Part shown: piece by piece, positions 24,730 to 34,122 of the stretch
Numbering within the stretch: position 1 is the stretch's first letter
Layout of the letters: each line of letters opens with the position of its first letter
DNA from: an uncultured Poribacteria bacterium
GTDB lineage: Bacteria > Poribacteria > WGA-4E > WGA-3G
DNA: 64,000 bases
Assembly (NCBI GenBank): GCA_951828385.1
Contig: OX639973.1
Coordinates: 620,001-684,000 of the forward strand
Direction: 5' to 3'
Translations under genes and position numbers: made by a program
Notes under the pieces: generated by a model
What the model was told of the DNA's origin: nothing
Databases searched by the model: none
What the model saw: only the letters and a program-made list of their open reading frames with translations

Positions 24730-27012
24730 CTATTTCCTGATGAGCATTTTTCGGGTAGCCTTAAAATCGCCTGCGGTGAGGGTATAGAAATAGACACCAC
24801 TGGCAACGGGTTCACCGACTTCATTGTGTCCATCCCAATACGCTGCTTGACTACGGATTTGGTAAGTACCAGCCTGTTGATGTCCTAAATCCAACGTCCG
24901 CACCAATACCCCATTCATCGCATAGATACACAGTCTAACTTCAGCAGCTTCAGCAAGTTGATACGGTATCCACGTCTCTGGGTTAAACGGATTCGGATAG
25001 TTCGGCAATAACGCTGTGCTTTCGGGAACTAACACCGCTAAGAGCTGCTGGAGGTTGGCTATTCCTTGCTGAAATGCAAGCGAGCCGTCATCTTCAACTT
25101 CTGCTTGCGCGATCCATGCCCGTATCATCTCTGGATCTATTCTCATATTGCCAATAGCGAGCGTAGCAGGCGCAGCAGCGATGCCACTAAGGTTACCAAG
25201 ATGACTCGCCACAAGAACGAGGTCCCGAATATCGCGTTTCCCATCGCCGTTTACGTCTGTTCGTGCGCTGATGGCATTCTCGTTCCCGAAATCCTGTCCG
25301 ACCAAAATGAGGTCAAAAAAATCTGTGATCCCATCTTCATTTACATCATGAGCGGGTACTTCGATCTCGATTTTTTTATCGGGGTGGTTCACTGTATAGT
25401 CCGCGTCTTCGGCAAACCCAAAGAAACCGCTAAATCCGCCATCGTGGTTGCGATTGTCAATAGCGACCAACAACACATTATCGCCCTGATTCAACGTGAC
25501 AGGGAATGCGTCCTGATAATCATCTGCATATCGGATGACAGGATTGTAGTGAACCAACTCGCCGTTGAGCCAAACCTTGACCCCGTCATTGCTGCCGACG
25601 AGCATCGTGGTGTCCTGTTGACGCGGTGCATTCAACGCGACACAACCGTAGACGACATGCTTATATCCCGCCGCTCTTATGTCCCAACCAAGGTCGGCTG
25701 CCATTTCGTCGATATTGTTGGTACTGGTAGGTGAGAGCGTGTGAGCCGTCCACTCGCTCCACTTCCTATCGCCAACCGCCTTACCCTCTTTTGCCCCAAA
25801 AGTGGAAACTTTCACCTCCGTTGTGGCACCGCCGCTCGCTTTTGAGAGTAGGTCTGTGTCGCCAACACTCGTCCCTGGCACAACGGCCCATAGCCAAGGT
25901 CCCTCTATTTTCGGACCCGGTGGGGGCATCGGCGAATTAACAACATCCGAGTACAAGATAGATGTCGTCGCAGAAAATCTTTCTAAAGTCGACACATCTG
26001 TTATTGTATTGCCACCAAGGCTCAACCATGTCAAACGCTGCAGAGAAGAGAGCGCGGACACATCCGTTATCCTATTGTCCGCAAGGTCAATCCATGTTAG
26101 GTTATTCACTGTTCCGAGTGGAGAAACATCTGAAATGTTATTGTCGCGGAGGTCTATCCACGTCAACCCTTTTAATCCCGCAAGCGGGGATAGATCAGAT
26201 ACCGCGTTGTGTTTAAGATTCAGGCGTGTCAACTTCTTTAAATTCGCCAACGCCGAGATGTCTGATATAGCGTTCCCTGCAAGATAGAGGACTCGCAAAG
26301 TTGTTATCCTCCCCAAAGCAGAGATATCCGACAACTCGCCACCACAAATATCTATCCTCCATAGTTTCGGTAATTCTGCCAAAGCCCCAAGATTAAATAT
26401 AGGGGTCCCCCAAGATTTAAAATCCTTTAAGTTGATTAATCCGGAGAGCGGCGTGAGATCCGCAAAAGGATTCTCACTCACACCAACCCATTCAAGCTTT
26501 ATTAAACTGGCAAGCGGTGATAAGTCGGTTACATGGTTCTCACTAACAGATATCCCCCGTAAGTTCGTCAATCCTTTGACCGGCGATATGTCAACTATCT
26601 GGTTAGCACTAATATCTAACCAGCGCAAGCTAATTAATCCTGAGAGCGATGATATGTCAGATATGTTGTTATGTCGGATATTCACGTCGCGCAGTTTGAT
26701 CAATCCTGCAAGCGGCGATAGGTCGGATATCGAATTGCCATTAATCCAAAGGAACTCAAGGTGTGTGGCAGCTTCGAGTCCCTTCAAATTCTGAATATCT
26801 CTGTTTTCTATCCGAAGTTCCCTGAGTGCTCGCATATCTTCCACAGTAATCTGGGCAGTCGGCACCTTGTCGAGTGCCTTATTAATCGCGTTGCGAAGGT
26901 TCACATCGGGAATACTAACAATTTGTGCCACTGTCGTCAGTGGAATCAAGAAAAGCACAGCATAAAGGGTAAGTGTGCTAATGAAAATGTGTCGCTTTTT
27001 AGCGATTTGCAT
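24730..27012 (-). CDS. Secreted LRR protein with dockerin-like domain and C-terminal sorting-type domain
   Basis: A 760-residue protein with a signal peptide (residues 1-29). LRRs of the type ISDLSPLAGLIKLRDVNIR occupy about 35-365. A beta-sandwich module like that of the neighbouring gene (GVKVWLNGELV) spans about 375-545. A dockerin type I-like pair of calcium loops (DVNEDGITDFFDL and DVNGDGKRDIRDL) lies at about 553-605. The last 90 residues carry YPNPFNPETWIPYQL and a FlgD/Por-like fold ending ATRKMLIRK. An AAAGGAG site precedes the ATG. It may bind the cohesin-like domain of the adjacent protein, and likely works outside the cell. Confidence 0.82.
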   Translation of the reverse strand: MQIAKKRHIFISTLTLYAVLFLIPLTTVAQIVSIPDVNLRNAINKALDKVPTAQITVEDMRALRELRIENRDIQNLKGLEAATHLEFLWINGNSISDLSPLAGLIKLRDVNIRHNNISDISSLSGLISLRWLDISANQIVDISPVKGLTNLRGISVSENHVTDLSPLASLIKLEWVGVSENPFADLTPLSGLINLKDFKSWGTPIFNLGALAELPKLWRIDICGGELSDISALGRITTLRVLYLAGNAISDISALANLKKLTRLNLKHNAVSDLSPLAGLKGLTWIDLRDNNISDVSPLGTVNNLTWIDLADNRITDVSALSSLQRLTWLSLGGNTITDVSTLERFSATTSILYSDVVNSPMPPPGPKIEGPWLWAVVPGTSVGDTDLLSKASGGATTEVKVSTFGAKEGKAVGDRKWSEWTAHTLSPTSTNNIDEMAADLGWDIRAAGYKHVVYGCVALNAPRQQDTTMLVGSNDGVKVWLNGELVHYNPVIRYADDYQDAFPVTLNQGDNVLLVAIDNRNHDGGFSGFFGFAEDADYTVNHPDKKIEIEVPAHDVNEDGITDFFDLILVGQDFGNENAISARTDVNGDGKRDIRDLVLVASHLGNLSGIAAAPATLAIGNMRIDPEMIRAWIAQAEVEDDGSLAFQQGIANLQQLLAVLVPESTALLPNYPNPFNPETWIPYQLAEAAEVRLCIYAMNGVLVRTLDLGHQQAGTYQIRSQAAYWDGHNEVGEPVASGVYFYTLTAGDFKATRKMLIRK

Positions 27013-27038
27013 TCCGTTTTATCTCCTTTGTGAGGTGT

Positions 27039-27944
27039 CTATCGTCTTTTTAAGAAAATCTCGCCATCTAAATCCGGGACGGTGTGCAATCGTGCCGTGA
27101 CACCGCCCCCGACTCGCTTTGTGACCTCCGGTAACACTATATCCTGTGCTTGTCCACTCCGATTATATACTGCCCAGCCGTTGGTGAACTGGCGGATAAA
27201 TAGCCCTTTTCGGTTTTTGTGTGGCTGTGCCTTCTCACCAATAGGTTTACCCAGCGGTGCATCCCAGAAGTCGTACCAATAGATATCGTTATGATGGGTG
27301 TGCTTTATACCTCGTTCATGTTCTACTTTGTGCCTTATCTCAAAGGTACGCCAATCATGTTTATGGATAAAGTATTTAATGCCTGTGGTGTACAGTATAT
27401 AGCCGTCGGAATGTGTAAGTCCCATCGTCGTAAACACACGCATCCAACGACGGTTTGTTGCACTATCAAGAACTTCGGTTTCAACACCTCGACCTTTGAG
27501 ACAATTGACCTGTGGCGAACGGAGGTTTTTCTCTGCCCAAGATAACGTGCTTTCAATGTCCATCAATCCCTCGTAACTGTAACCCCCCGCGTGATCACGG
27601 TCTGTTTGGATAAAGAGCCCGTTAATGTAAGGTGCTGCCTGTATCGGTTTACTACGACCTGAATTGACGATTATTAGGAAATCATCTCCAACCTCGGTGC
27701 GGATACGTTCCAGAATCACCGATCGCGCCTGCTGCTCTGCTATCAACGTCCGATATCCGTTAAGAACTGGCATGTCCTCGTTCCACCAGTCGATATAAAT
27801 ACCGTCGTAAAGTCCACACTTTTTAACAGCAAGTGCTTGTTGAACGATTATGTCCTGTGCATCACGATGTGTAAAATCGATTAAGAAACTTCTATCTGCA
27901 TCCCCCCCGCTGAGACTCTGTTTTCGGCTGCGTCTCTTATCCAA
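27039..27944 (-). pseudogene. Glycoside-hydrolase-like domain, continuation of the sigma-LRR gene in another frame
   Basis: From about residue 16 this frame reads DADRSFLIDFTHRD, then GIYIDWWNED and ESTLSWAEKNLRSPQVNCL. These blocks belong to a putative TIM-barrel glycoside hydrolase family common in Poribacteria. The family's N-terminal part lies in the other frame, at the end of the upstream sigma-LRR gene (motif YHDLSWSPEFGLRFQ onward). The two frames overlap at a run of seven G. The frame's own possible start (TTG at 27944) has no ribosome site and gives a foreign leader, so I read this as the second half of one interrupted gene rather than a separate one. Whether it is dead, a sequencing artefact or phase-variable is open. 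Confidence 0.6.
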
Positions 27945-29740
27945 GGAAAATCAGCATTGTATGTGGCTTTATAAAAAGGCGACTCAGGATCCGCACTCCT
28001 CATCCGAATCTCAAGAATGAAAATCTTATCGGGGTTTATCTTGATTAATGCATCACGCCGTTTTCCAGTTTCCACCAAGCTTCCAGCTAGCTGAAATCCG
28101 TGCGCAGTTCTTTGGAAACGTAAGCCAAATTCGGGACTCCAAGATAGATCGTGATATGCTAATCGGGCTTCATACGATAATGCAGGTCGGTTTGATAGGC
28201 ACCCCCATGCATTGAAAATAGAAGGAGAACTCCGGTTTTGGAGTCGTGCTTGGATGGGAAGGCCCGGCGATTCGTAACTTTCATCATATTGAAAATTGAC
28301 AAGGGAAAGGGCACCAAGTGGGCTGTAATCCGCAATCAGATTTCTGTGAATCCGTAATTCTTCCAGCAGTTTTAGGTTTTCAAGTGGACGGACATCTGCA
28401 ATGAAATTATCAGCCAGCCACAAATCTGTGAGCCTTGTTAAATTTGTGAGCGGTGTAATGTCTTCAATTTGGTTGGCGTGAAGGCGAAGACTCTCCAAGC
28501 GCGTCAAATTTGCCAGCGGACGAATATCTGAAATCTGACAGACTGCCATATTCAGCATTCGCAGTTGGACGAGATCTGCTAACGGTGAAAGATTTGAGAT
28601 AGGATTACCTTCAAGCAGCGCGCTTGTCAAGTTCGTTGCATATTCCAACCCTCTGAGACTTGTGATCCGACGTTCTTCGGCACTCAATGCTGTCAATCCT
28701 TTCATGTCCGATCGCGTCAGTGGATCATCATCCGGAATCCGAAGTGCTTCGCGAACTACGGCACGCAAGTTTGGATCTGGCATCCATGTCGCAACGTCCT
28801 CTGGAGATGCCAGCGCATTGGATGTTGAGACCTGCTCAGATACCTGTGAACCGGTGCTGTCCTTTTTATCCGTCGTGCCAACTTGCCCAGCTTGATTTCG
28901 CACAGCAGGTTTTGCGTCAAGTTCCAAAACAGGAGGTACGTCAATAATTTCGATCGTGGGTTGAGATTCTGCCTCGAAACTATAAGGGGGTTGAAAACGC
29001 GTGAGGTATTGATTGCTGCCCCCAAGCAATAAAGCGATGAAAACTGCTGCCGCGCCCAAAGCTGCCCAGGGTAGCAGCGGGCTTTGCGCTGGATCGGGTG
29101 TCGGTTTCAGGTCAGCAACTTCCCGCATAATGTTCTGACTTATATTCGCCGATAGATGTACGCCTTTGAGTACTTCTTGAACCAAAAGTTCTTCATTGTT
29201 TTTCAAACGTTCTCGTGCCCGGTGGAGACGACTATCAATTGTCCCTACAGAAACCCCCAGGAACTTACCAATTTCCTTTGCTGTCATTTCACCGAGATAG
29301 TGAAGCGTGACAACTGTGCGTTCGCTCTCTGGGAGCCTTTTCAAAATTTTTTCGACGATTTCGTAACGACGTTCTCTGGATGCTGTCTCTTGTTTTTCTG
29401 ATATATAACGCGCATACGTGGATTCTTCTATTTCTTTCACAGACACCCCCTGCAGAGATTGTGGCACAAATTTTGGCTTTCGCTGCCAATCAATGCAGAG
29501 TCGAGTGGCAATAACATAGAGCCATCCCGCAAATTGGTCAGGGTTCGAGAGTGTAGAGAGATTTTTGTATGCTTGTAAGAAGGTATCTTGGGTAATCTCT
29601 TCAGCATAATGAAAATCGCCGATCTTCCGCCACGCGAGTGCGTGAACGCCCTTTTGGTACTTTTGGACTAACGTATTGAATGCCGAGTCATCGCCCGATA
29701 AAATACGTTGAATCAATTGCGCATCGTTTTCTATTTCCAT
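27881..29740 (-). CDS. ECF sigma factor fused to transmembrane segment and LRRs, reading into a split glycoside-hydrolase-like domain
   Basis: A 619-residue frame. Residues 1-90 are sigma region 2 (AEEITQDTFLQAYKNL, FAGWLYVIATRLCIDW), and 125-180 are region 4 (LPESERTVVTLHYLGEM, VGTIDSRLHRARERLK). A single membrane helix lies at about 223-241. Beyond it is a low-complexity linker, then LRRs (355-475) like those of the neighbouring secreted proteins. From about 525 it enters a glycoside-hydrolase-like domain and stops prematurely after MQIEVS. The sigma half would be cytoplasmic and the LRR half outside, so it may be a membrane-tethered sigma factor that senses an external ligand. It is probably linked to the two LRR genes downstream. 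The ending is shaped by a frameshift at 27902-27908. Confidence 0.75.
   Translation of the reverse strand: MEIENDAQLIQRILSGDDSAFNTLVQKYQKGVHALAWRKIGDFHYAEEITQDTFLQAYKNLSTLSNPDQFAGWLYVIATRLCIDWQRKPKFVPQSLQGVSVKEIEESTYARYISEKQETASRERRYEIVEKILKRLPESERTVVTLHYLGEMTAKEIGKFLGVSVGTIDSRLHRARERLKNNEELLVQEVLKGVHLSANISQNIMREVADLKPTPDPAQSPLLPWAALGAAAVFIALLLGGSNQYLTRFQPPYSFEAESQPTIEIIDVPPVLELDAKPAVRNQAGQVGTTDKKDSTGSQVSEQVSTSNALASPEDVATWMPDPNLRAVVREALRIPDDDPLTRSDMKGLTALSAEERRITSLRGLEYATNLTSALLEGNPISNLSPLADLVQLRMLNMAVCQISDIRPLANLTRLESLRLHANQIEDITPLTNLTRLTDLWLADNFIADVRPLENLKLLEELRIHRNLIADYSPLGALSLVNFQYDESYESPGLPIQARLQNRSSPSIFNAWGCLSNRPALSYEARLAYHDLSWSPEFGLRFQRTAHGFQLAGSLVETGKRRDALIKINPDKIFILEIRMRSADPESPFYKATYNADFPWIRDAAENRVSAGGMQIEVS
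27902..27908 (-). other. Seven-G homopolymer at the frame break (possible slippage site)
   Basis: The coding strand reads AGCGGGGGGGATGCAGAT. One more G would join the sigma-LRR frame to the glycoside-hydrolase frame without any other change. Runs of seven or more G are typical sites of slipped-strand mutation. Confidence 0.6.
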
Positions 29741-29764
29741 ACAAGCATCCTTTTTATTTCAATG

Positions 29765-29921
29765 TAGGACTTACGCAAGGCGCAATAATGCACTTCGCAT
29801 TTGGGCGTGTACGCTGCAGAATTGCGCCACTACGAACCTGACGCTTTTGAGAAACACGCATATTTCCAAGGTCCGTCTGTTTGTAGTGATGCGATTTAGC
29901 GTATCTCTGCATAAGTCCTGA
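29765..29921. mobile_element. MITE-like element with 12-bp terminal inverted repeats
   Basis: AGGACTTACGCA at 29766-29777 is mirrored by TGCATAAGTCCT at 29908-29919 with one mismatch. CAATG occurs just outside both ends (29760-29764 and 29922-29926). There is no coding capacity. It contains the 48-base structured repeat at 29780-29827. The rest of the 464-base gap (29741-30204) holds short palindromes such as GAATCGCGATTC at 30132-30143 and no gene that I can support. Confidence 0.5.
29780..29827. repeat. 48-base repeat with three-way-junction potential, copy 1
   Basis: An outer stem GCGCAAT/ATTGCGC encloses two inner hairpins, AATGC-acttc-GCATT and GCGT-gt-ACGC. A second copy at 60278-60325 differs at two positions and keeps the outer stem and first hairpin intact. 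Confidence 0.65.
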
Positions 29922-30204
29922 CAATGAACAGATGGGTTCATGTCTGCATTCGCCAAAAGGCTTAATCAAATGCAGTGTCTCTTAAAATTACGCGACGCGA
30001 TACGGTTCGTACCCTATCATTATTAGTGACGAAATTTTAGGGTAGAAAACTTGCATAATTTGAAAAAAACAAAAAACTGGATTTTTTAGGAGGCATTTGG
30101 TAGGGGATAGGGACCAGATTTTGGAAACCTGGAATCGCGATTCAGAGATCGCTCCTACCGAGAGAGGACAGGTAGCTAAGTTTCCTCCTACCGGAAACAA
30201 ATAT

Positions 30205-31515
30205 CTATTCTTGTTTCAGCCGATTGTAACGTATCTGCCATAACCACCACAAGACTGCCGGGATAAGTGGTAACCCTGTCATGCCCCACAGAATCGTACG
30301 GGTCTCGAACTGATCTAATAATGCACCAATAATTGCCGTGCCGATCCCCCCCATGAGTGTAAAAAGCGCGAACTCGGTCCCGAAGATGCGTCCTCGAATC
30401 TCGTTTGGGGCGCGTTGTAGGAGGAGTTGCGTTGAAAACACCCACGCAATTCCGCCACCGATGCTTCGGATGAACCCACCGATAAGCACTTCAACCAAAC
30501 CGAAAAGAGGGGCAACAATCGCCAACCCAAGTACGCCAATCAGATAACCGAGGCTAATGCTGATCCGAAGGGGTTTGTCCCGGTCACCGGTCCAGCGGCG
30601 CGCCAGAATCGGTCCGATGCCGCTGCCAATCCCATTCACACAATACATCAATCCCAAACTGATTGCACCCCCGACCCCGATGACGAAGTAATCCTTAGCA
30701 ATTTCTATTTGCACAACTTGAAAACCGGAGGAAAGTAGCAGGGCGATAGCCGCTTTATGCATCGCGATAAAGAAAATGTCCGGGTGCTGACGCATATAGC
30801 GGAATGCTGTTAATCTCACGCGTGCCTGATGATCAGTTGCTGTAGAGGGTGCATCCGGCAATTTGACACCAAACAGAAAACCCGCTGAAAGGATGAAAGT
30901 GAATCCGTCAATGACGAAAGCGGTCTGGCTACCGAAGAGGCCTGTCGTCAAACCACCGATAGCGGCACCAACCGCCAGCATTACCGACCATGAGGCGGCG
31001 CCAAGGGCGTTAGCCGTCCCGAGTTCGCGCGGCGTGGTAATATCTGGCAGAATCGCACTCCGAGCAGGACTGAAAAAACCACTGACCGCAAACAGAAGGG
31101 CCGTCAGTGTATAGAGCAACCAGATATCGCTTGCGTCACGGACAAAAAGAAATCCGAAAACAATGAAAACGCGTACAATATCGGTAATAATTAAAAGGTG
31201 TTTGCGATTGTAGCGGTCTGCACATATCCCAGCAAGTGGCGTAACAACAAAAGGGGCTAACATCCGAATCGTAAACAGAACCCCTATGGCAAGTCCAGAC
31301 TCGGTCAACTCTGTGATTAATATTGCAGAAGCGATAAGGTTAAACCAATCTCCGAGAAGACTCACAATCTGTCCGCACCAGAGCCAACGGAAGTTAGCAT
31401 TCTGCCGAATCAATTCAATATAGCCGATCGGTTTTTGTGGAGAGTCGCTCAATCTTTCAGTTTCACGCTGGCGATCTATCGTAGACTTTATTGGTGTGCG
31501 TTCCTGTTTAGACAA
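30205..31515 (-). CDS. Major facilitator superfamily exporter (EntS/MFS_3-like)
   Basis: A 436-residue membrane protein with 12 likely membrane helices. Early residues FRWLWCGQIVSLLGDWFNLIA and the loop GICADRYNRKHLLI (the MFS motif A between helices 2 and 3) match the MFS_3 group, which includes the enterobactin exporter EntS. The substrate is unknown. Translation starts at a TTG (31515) immediately after the stop codon of the Gfo/Idh gene, so it is almost certainly translated by coupling. The C-terminus is a short basic cytoplasmic tail. Confidence 0.85.
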   Translation of the reverse strand: MSKQERTPIKSTIDRQRETERLSDSPQKPIGYIELIRQNANFRWLWCGQIVSLLGDWFNLIASAILITELTESGLAIGVLFTIRMLAPFVVTPLAGICADRYNRKHLLIITDIVRVFIVFGFLFVRDASDIWLLYTLTALLFAVSGFFSPARSAILPDITTPRELGTANALGAASWSVMLAVGAAIGGLTTGLFGSQTAFVIDGFTFILSAGFLFGVKLPDAPSTATDHQARVRLTAFRYMRQHPDIFFIAMHKAAIALLLSSGFQVVQIEIAKDYFVIGVGGAISLGLMYCVNGIGSGIGPILARRWTGDRDKPLRISISLGYLIGVLGLAIVAPLFGLVEVLIGGFIRSIGGGIAWVFSTQLLLQRAPNEIRGRIFGTEFALFTLMGGIGTAIIGALLDQFETRTILWGMTGLPLIPAVLWWLWQIRYNRLKQE

Positions 31516-32703
31516 TTAAAGGCTCCAGCGTTCATTAATCGGTTTCTGGTAGACTTCAATGTTTCCTGCCACTACCTCCTCATAGTCTACTGCTTGTCCA
31601 CATGCATTGGACTCGTAAATCGCTTCACAGATAGATTTTGCGCGAAGTCCTACTTCGGCATCGAGTTCGGGCGGACGGTTGTGTGCTATTGCATCTACAA
31701 AATCGTAGCATTCCAGTACCACGCCATCGGTGAAATTGTGGGGGAAAAGTCTCGATTTTTCTTCATCTGACAGGCTTGCCATGTAATCAGCGATAAGATT
31801 TTCCATGCTATGGCGGGTCCCATCTTTCAGGATGACTTCCGCGCCATCAAAGGGACCGTGGAAGATGTCGCCGCTGTCGAGTAGACAACCTTCGCTGCCG
31901 TAGTAGACGACGTGATGCAAATCGTGTCCAATCGCTGCCCATGTACACGTCCAAAGTCCGATGACTCTACTTTTGAAGTTGATGGTCGCTATCCATGTGT
32001 CCTCTTGTTCGTTTTTGACGATTTCTCCTGCTTTGGTGACGCGTAAATCTTCAAACTGGCAGACGCGTGCATAGACAGTACTCGGGTCACCAAAGAGATA
32101 GCGTATGGTATCGCAGTAGTGCGCGCCAGAATCCATGACCATGCCACCGCCACCGAGTGTCAGGTCAAGTCGCCAATGCCAATCGCTTTGTGGGTTGGGA
32201 GCGCGATAACTGGCGTGCTGTGCGGAAAATGTCCGCAAATCACCGAGCATCTGTTTCTCATTCATCAACCATTCTGCCGTGCGCCGACTCGGCATCCGTC
32301 GGATATTCTCAGCGGTTGCAGCGATTTTATTATTCGCTTTCGCGGCGTTAATAATCGCATGGCTCGCTTTGACGGTAACGCCCATCGGTTTTTCGACCAT
32401 GACGTTGACACCGTTATTGAGACATTTTATCGCATTGATGTGGTGATGCGCATGAGACGTACAGATGTCAGCACCGTCCAGGTCCGCGGTTGCGAGCATA
32501 GCATCGGTGTCATCAAATACTGCTGGTTTTTTACCTGTTACCTCTTTAACTCGCTCCGCGAATTGATCCGCCCGATCTTTGACTTCATCGCACATCGCGA
32601 CAAGTTCCACTTTTCCAGGAGCTGTTTGATGTATGGTAAGATAGGCGTTGAGATGCCCATTCGCCATCCCACCACATCCGATAATTGCAATCTGAACCGC
32701 CAT
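31516..32703 (-). CDS. Gfo/Idh/MocA family oxidoreductase
   Basis: A 395-residue NAD(P)-dependent sugar or inositol dehydrogenase-like protein. The Rossmann motif is IAIIGCGGMANGHL near the N-terminus, and the EKP motif (VMVEKPMGVT) follows. The C-terminal alpha/beta domain includes GGGGMVMDSGAHYCD. The ATG at 32703 has AAGGGGAA upstream and gives the normal family length. The substrate is not deducible. Its stop codon touches the start codon of the MFS gene, so the enzyme and the exporter are translated together. Confidence 0.88.
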   Translation of the reverse strand: MAVQIAIIGCGGMANGHLNAYLTIHQTAPGKVELVAMCDEVKDRADQFAERVKEVTGKKPAVFDDTDAMLATADLDGADICTSHAHHHINAIKCLNNGVNVMVEKPMGVTVKASHAIINAAKANNKIAATAENIRRMPSRRTAEWLMNEKQMLGDLRTFSAQHASYRAPNPQSDWHWRLDLTLGGGGMVMDSGAHYCDTIRYLFGDPSTVYARVCQFEDLRVTKAGEIVKNEQEDTWIATINFKSRVIGLWTCTWAAIGHDLHHVVYYGSEGCLLDSGDIFHGPFDGAEVILKDGTRHSMENLIADYMASLSDEEKSRLFPHNFTDGVVLECYDFVDAIAHNRPPELDAEVGLRAKSICEAIYESNACGQAVDYEEVVAGNIEVYQKPINERWSL

Positions 32704-32871
32704 GATTTTCCCCTTTTTAGTCAGTGTGTCAGTCTGTTGCGTTACAATATCACAGATACGTTTTTTTGGCAAATTAAGGCACTTTCTTAGGAACTCAGTT
32801 GTAGGCGATTTACCTGATCTGCTATGCACCGCTAAAGGTCGGAAAGTGCATCGCAGTATTTCTGATTTAAC

Positions 32872-32898
32872 TTGACAAAACGGTTGCTGCTGTATAAT
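32872..32898 (+). promoter_or_regulatory. Promoter of corA
   Basis: TTGACA at 32872-32877 is followed by TATAAT at 32893-32898 (15-base spacing) or TAATAT at 32895-32900 (17-base spacing). Transcription would start at about 32905, leaving a leader of about 70 bases if translation starts at 32976. Confidence 0.6.
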
Positions 32899-32975
32899 AT
32901 ATATACCCGTTGTTTACTCGGGCTATTTTGTTTCTTGGATTACATTGTCAACATAACTTATTCGATGGTGTTGAG

Positions 32976-34052
32976 TTGAAAATTCCATTATTGAACCCAT
33001 TTAAAAGATATACGCAAAAAGTCGGACAGCCCCCCGAGACCCTTGTTTATCTTGGTGAAGAGCGAACGGACCCTGTTCGGATTACTATCATTGATTACGA
33101 TGAAATACACTTTCAAGAAGCGGAAGTTCAAACAATTGAGGCGTGCGTACCTTTCATAGATACTGAGAGTGTAACTTGGATTCAAATTGAAGGAATTCAT
33201 GAGATACCTATCATTGAAGAGATTGGGAAGTACTTTGGTGTCGATCCGCTTTTACTTGAGGATATGATGAGTCCAACCCAACTTCCTAAGATAGAGGTCT
33301 CGGAAGACTATGTCTTTATCATTCTCAAAAGTCTCGAATATAACGCTGCATCCGAAAGGATCTCCAGAGAGCAAATTAGTCTTATCATCGGTCCCAATTT
33401 TGTTTTGTCCCTCCAAGAAAACCGTAGCGAAATCTTCACATCTATCCGAAATAGACTCCGAAATGCCCAAGGCAGGATTCGGCGGATGCAATCCGGTTAC
33501 CTTGCTTATGCCTTGATAGATATTATTGTTGACCACTATTTCATTGTCCTTGATGAAATCAATGAACGGATACAAGTCTTGGAAGAAGAGATCATGAAGG
33601 ACCCGTCACCAGAAACGCTCGCGAAAGTCAATGTTTTAAGAGAGGAACAGCAGCTGCTACGTAGACCGATTTTCCCGTTACGGGATGTTCTCATTGAGAT
33701 TTTGGCTGATGAAATCCCATTACTTGGCGAAAATACACGCCGATACTTCCGCGATGTTTACGATCATCTCACTCAGATAATTCAGATGTTAGAGATGATC
33801 CGATCGGCTGTTTCAGGACTGTTTCATGTCTATACCTCGGCAGTGAGTCATAGGATGAATGAAATCATGAAGGTATTGACTATCGTCGCTACCTTCTTTA
33901 TTCCGCTAACTTTCATCGCCGGTATTTATGGAATGAATTTTAAGTTCATGCCAGAATTAGAATCGCAGTGGGGATACCCAGTTATTCTGTTAGTCATGTT
34001 AGGCGTTAGTATTGGCATGCTTATCTTTTTTAAATGCAAAAAATGGCTTTGA
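32976..34052 (+). CDS. corA: CorA-family magnesium/divalent cation transporter
   Basis: About 358 residues from the TTG at 32976. The N-terminal cytoplasmic domain is followed by a long helix and two C-terminal membrane helices. The signature GMN is in IYGMNFKFMPE, at the end of the first membrane helix. The pentameric channel admits Mg, Co or Ni. Start choice: the open frame reaches back to 32910, but that is only about five bases after the predicted transcription start. TTG 32976 is preceded by a weak GGTG and opens with a typical sequence. It heads a stretch of ion-handling genes up to 45 kb. Confidence 0.88.
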   Translation: MKIPLLNPFKRYTQKVGQPPETLVYLGEERTDPVRITIIDYDEIHFQEAEVQTIEACVPFIDTESVTWIQIEGIHEIPIIEEIGKYFGVDPLLLEDMMSPTQLPKIEVSEDYVFIILKSLEYNAASERISREQISLIIGPNFVLSLQENRSEIFTSIRNRLRNAQGRIRRMQSGYLAYALIDIIVDHYFIVLDEINERIQVLEEEIMKDPSPETLAKVNVLREEQQLLRRPIFPLRDVLIEILADEIPLLGENTRRYFRDVYDHLTQIIQMLEMIRSAVSGLFHVYTSAVSHRMNEIMKVLTIVATFFIPLTFIAGIYGMNFKFMPELESQWGYPVILLVMLGVSIGMLIFFKCKKWL

Positions 34053-34122
34053 ATTTTTAGATAGGGTGCTACAGCAGTGTTGCGTTAGTATCTTTTTGTT
34101 GGTTGTTAAAAAGGAGAATGTT

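Noticed and set aside
27905-27944. Separate start codon for the glycoside-hydrolase-like frame
   Set aside because: The TTG at 27944 lacks a ribosome site, and the domain's N-terminal part is encoded in the upstream frame, so an independent gene is unlikely.
32910-32975. Upstream TTG start of corA at 32910
   Set aside because: It lies only a few bases after the predicted transcription start and has no ribosome site.
33310-33516. Plus-strand open frame inside corA
   Set aside because: It overlaps corA in another frame and has no features of a gene; corA has the GMN motif.
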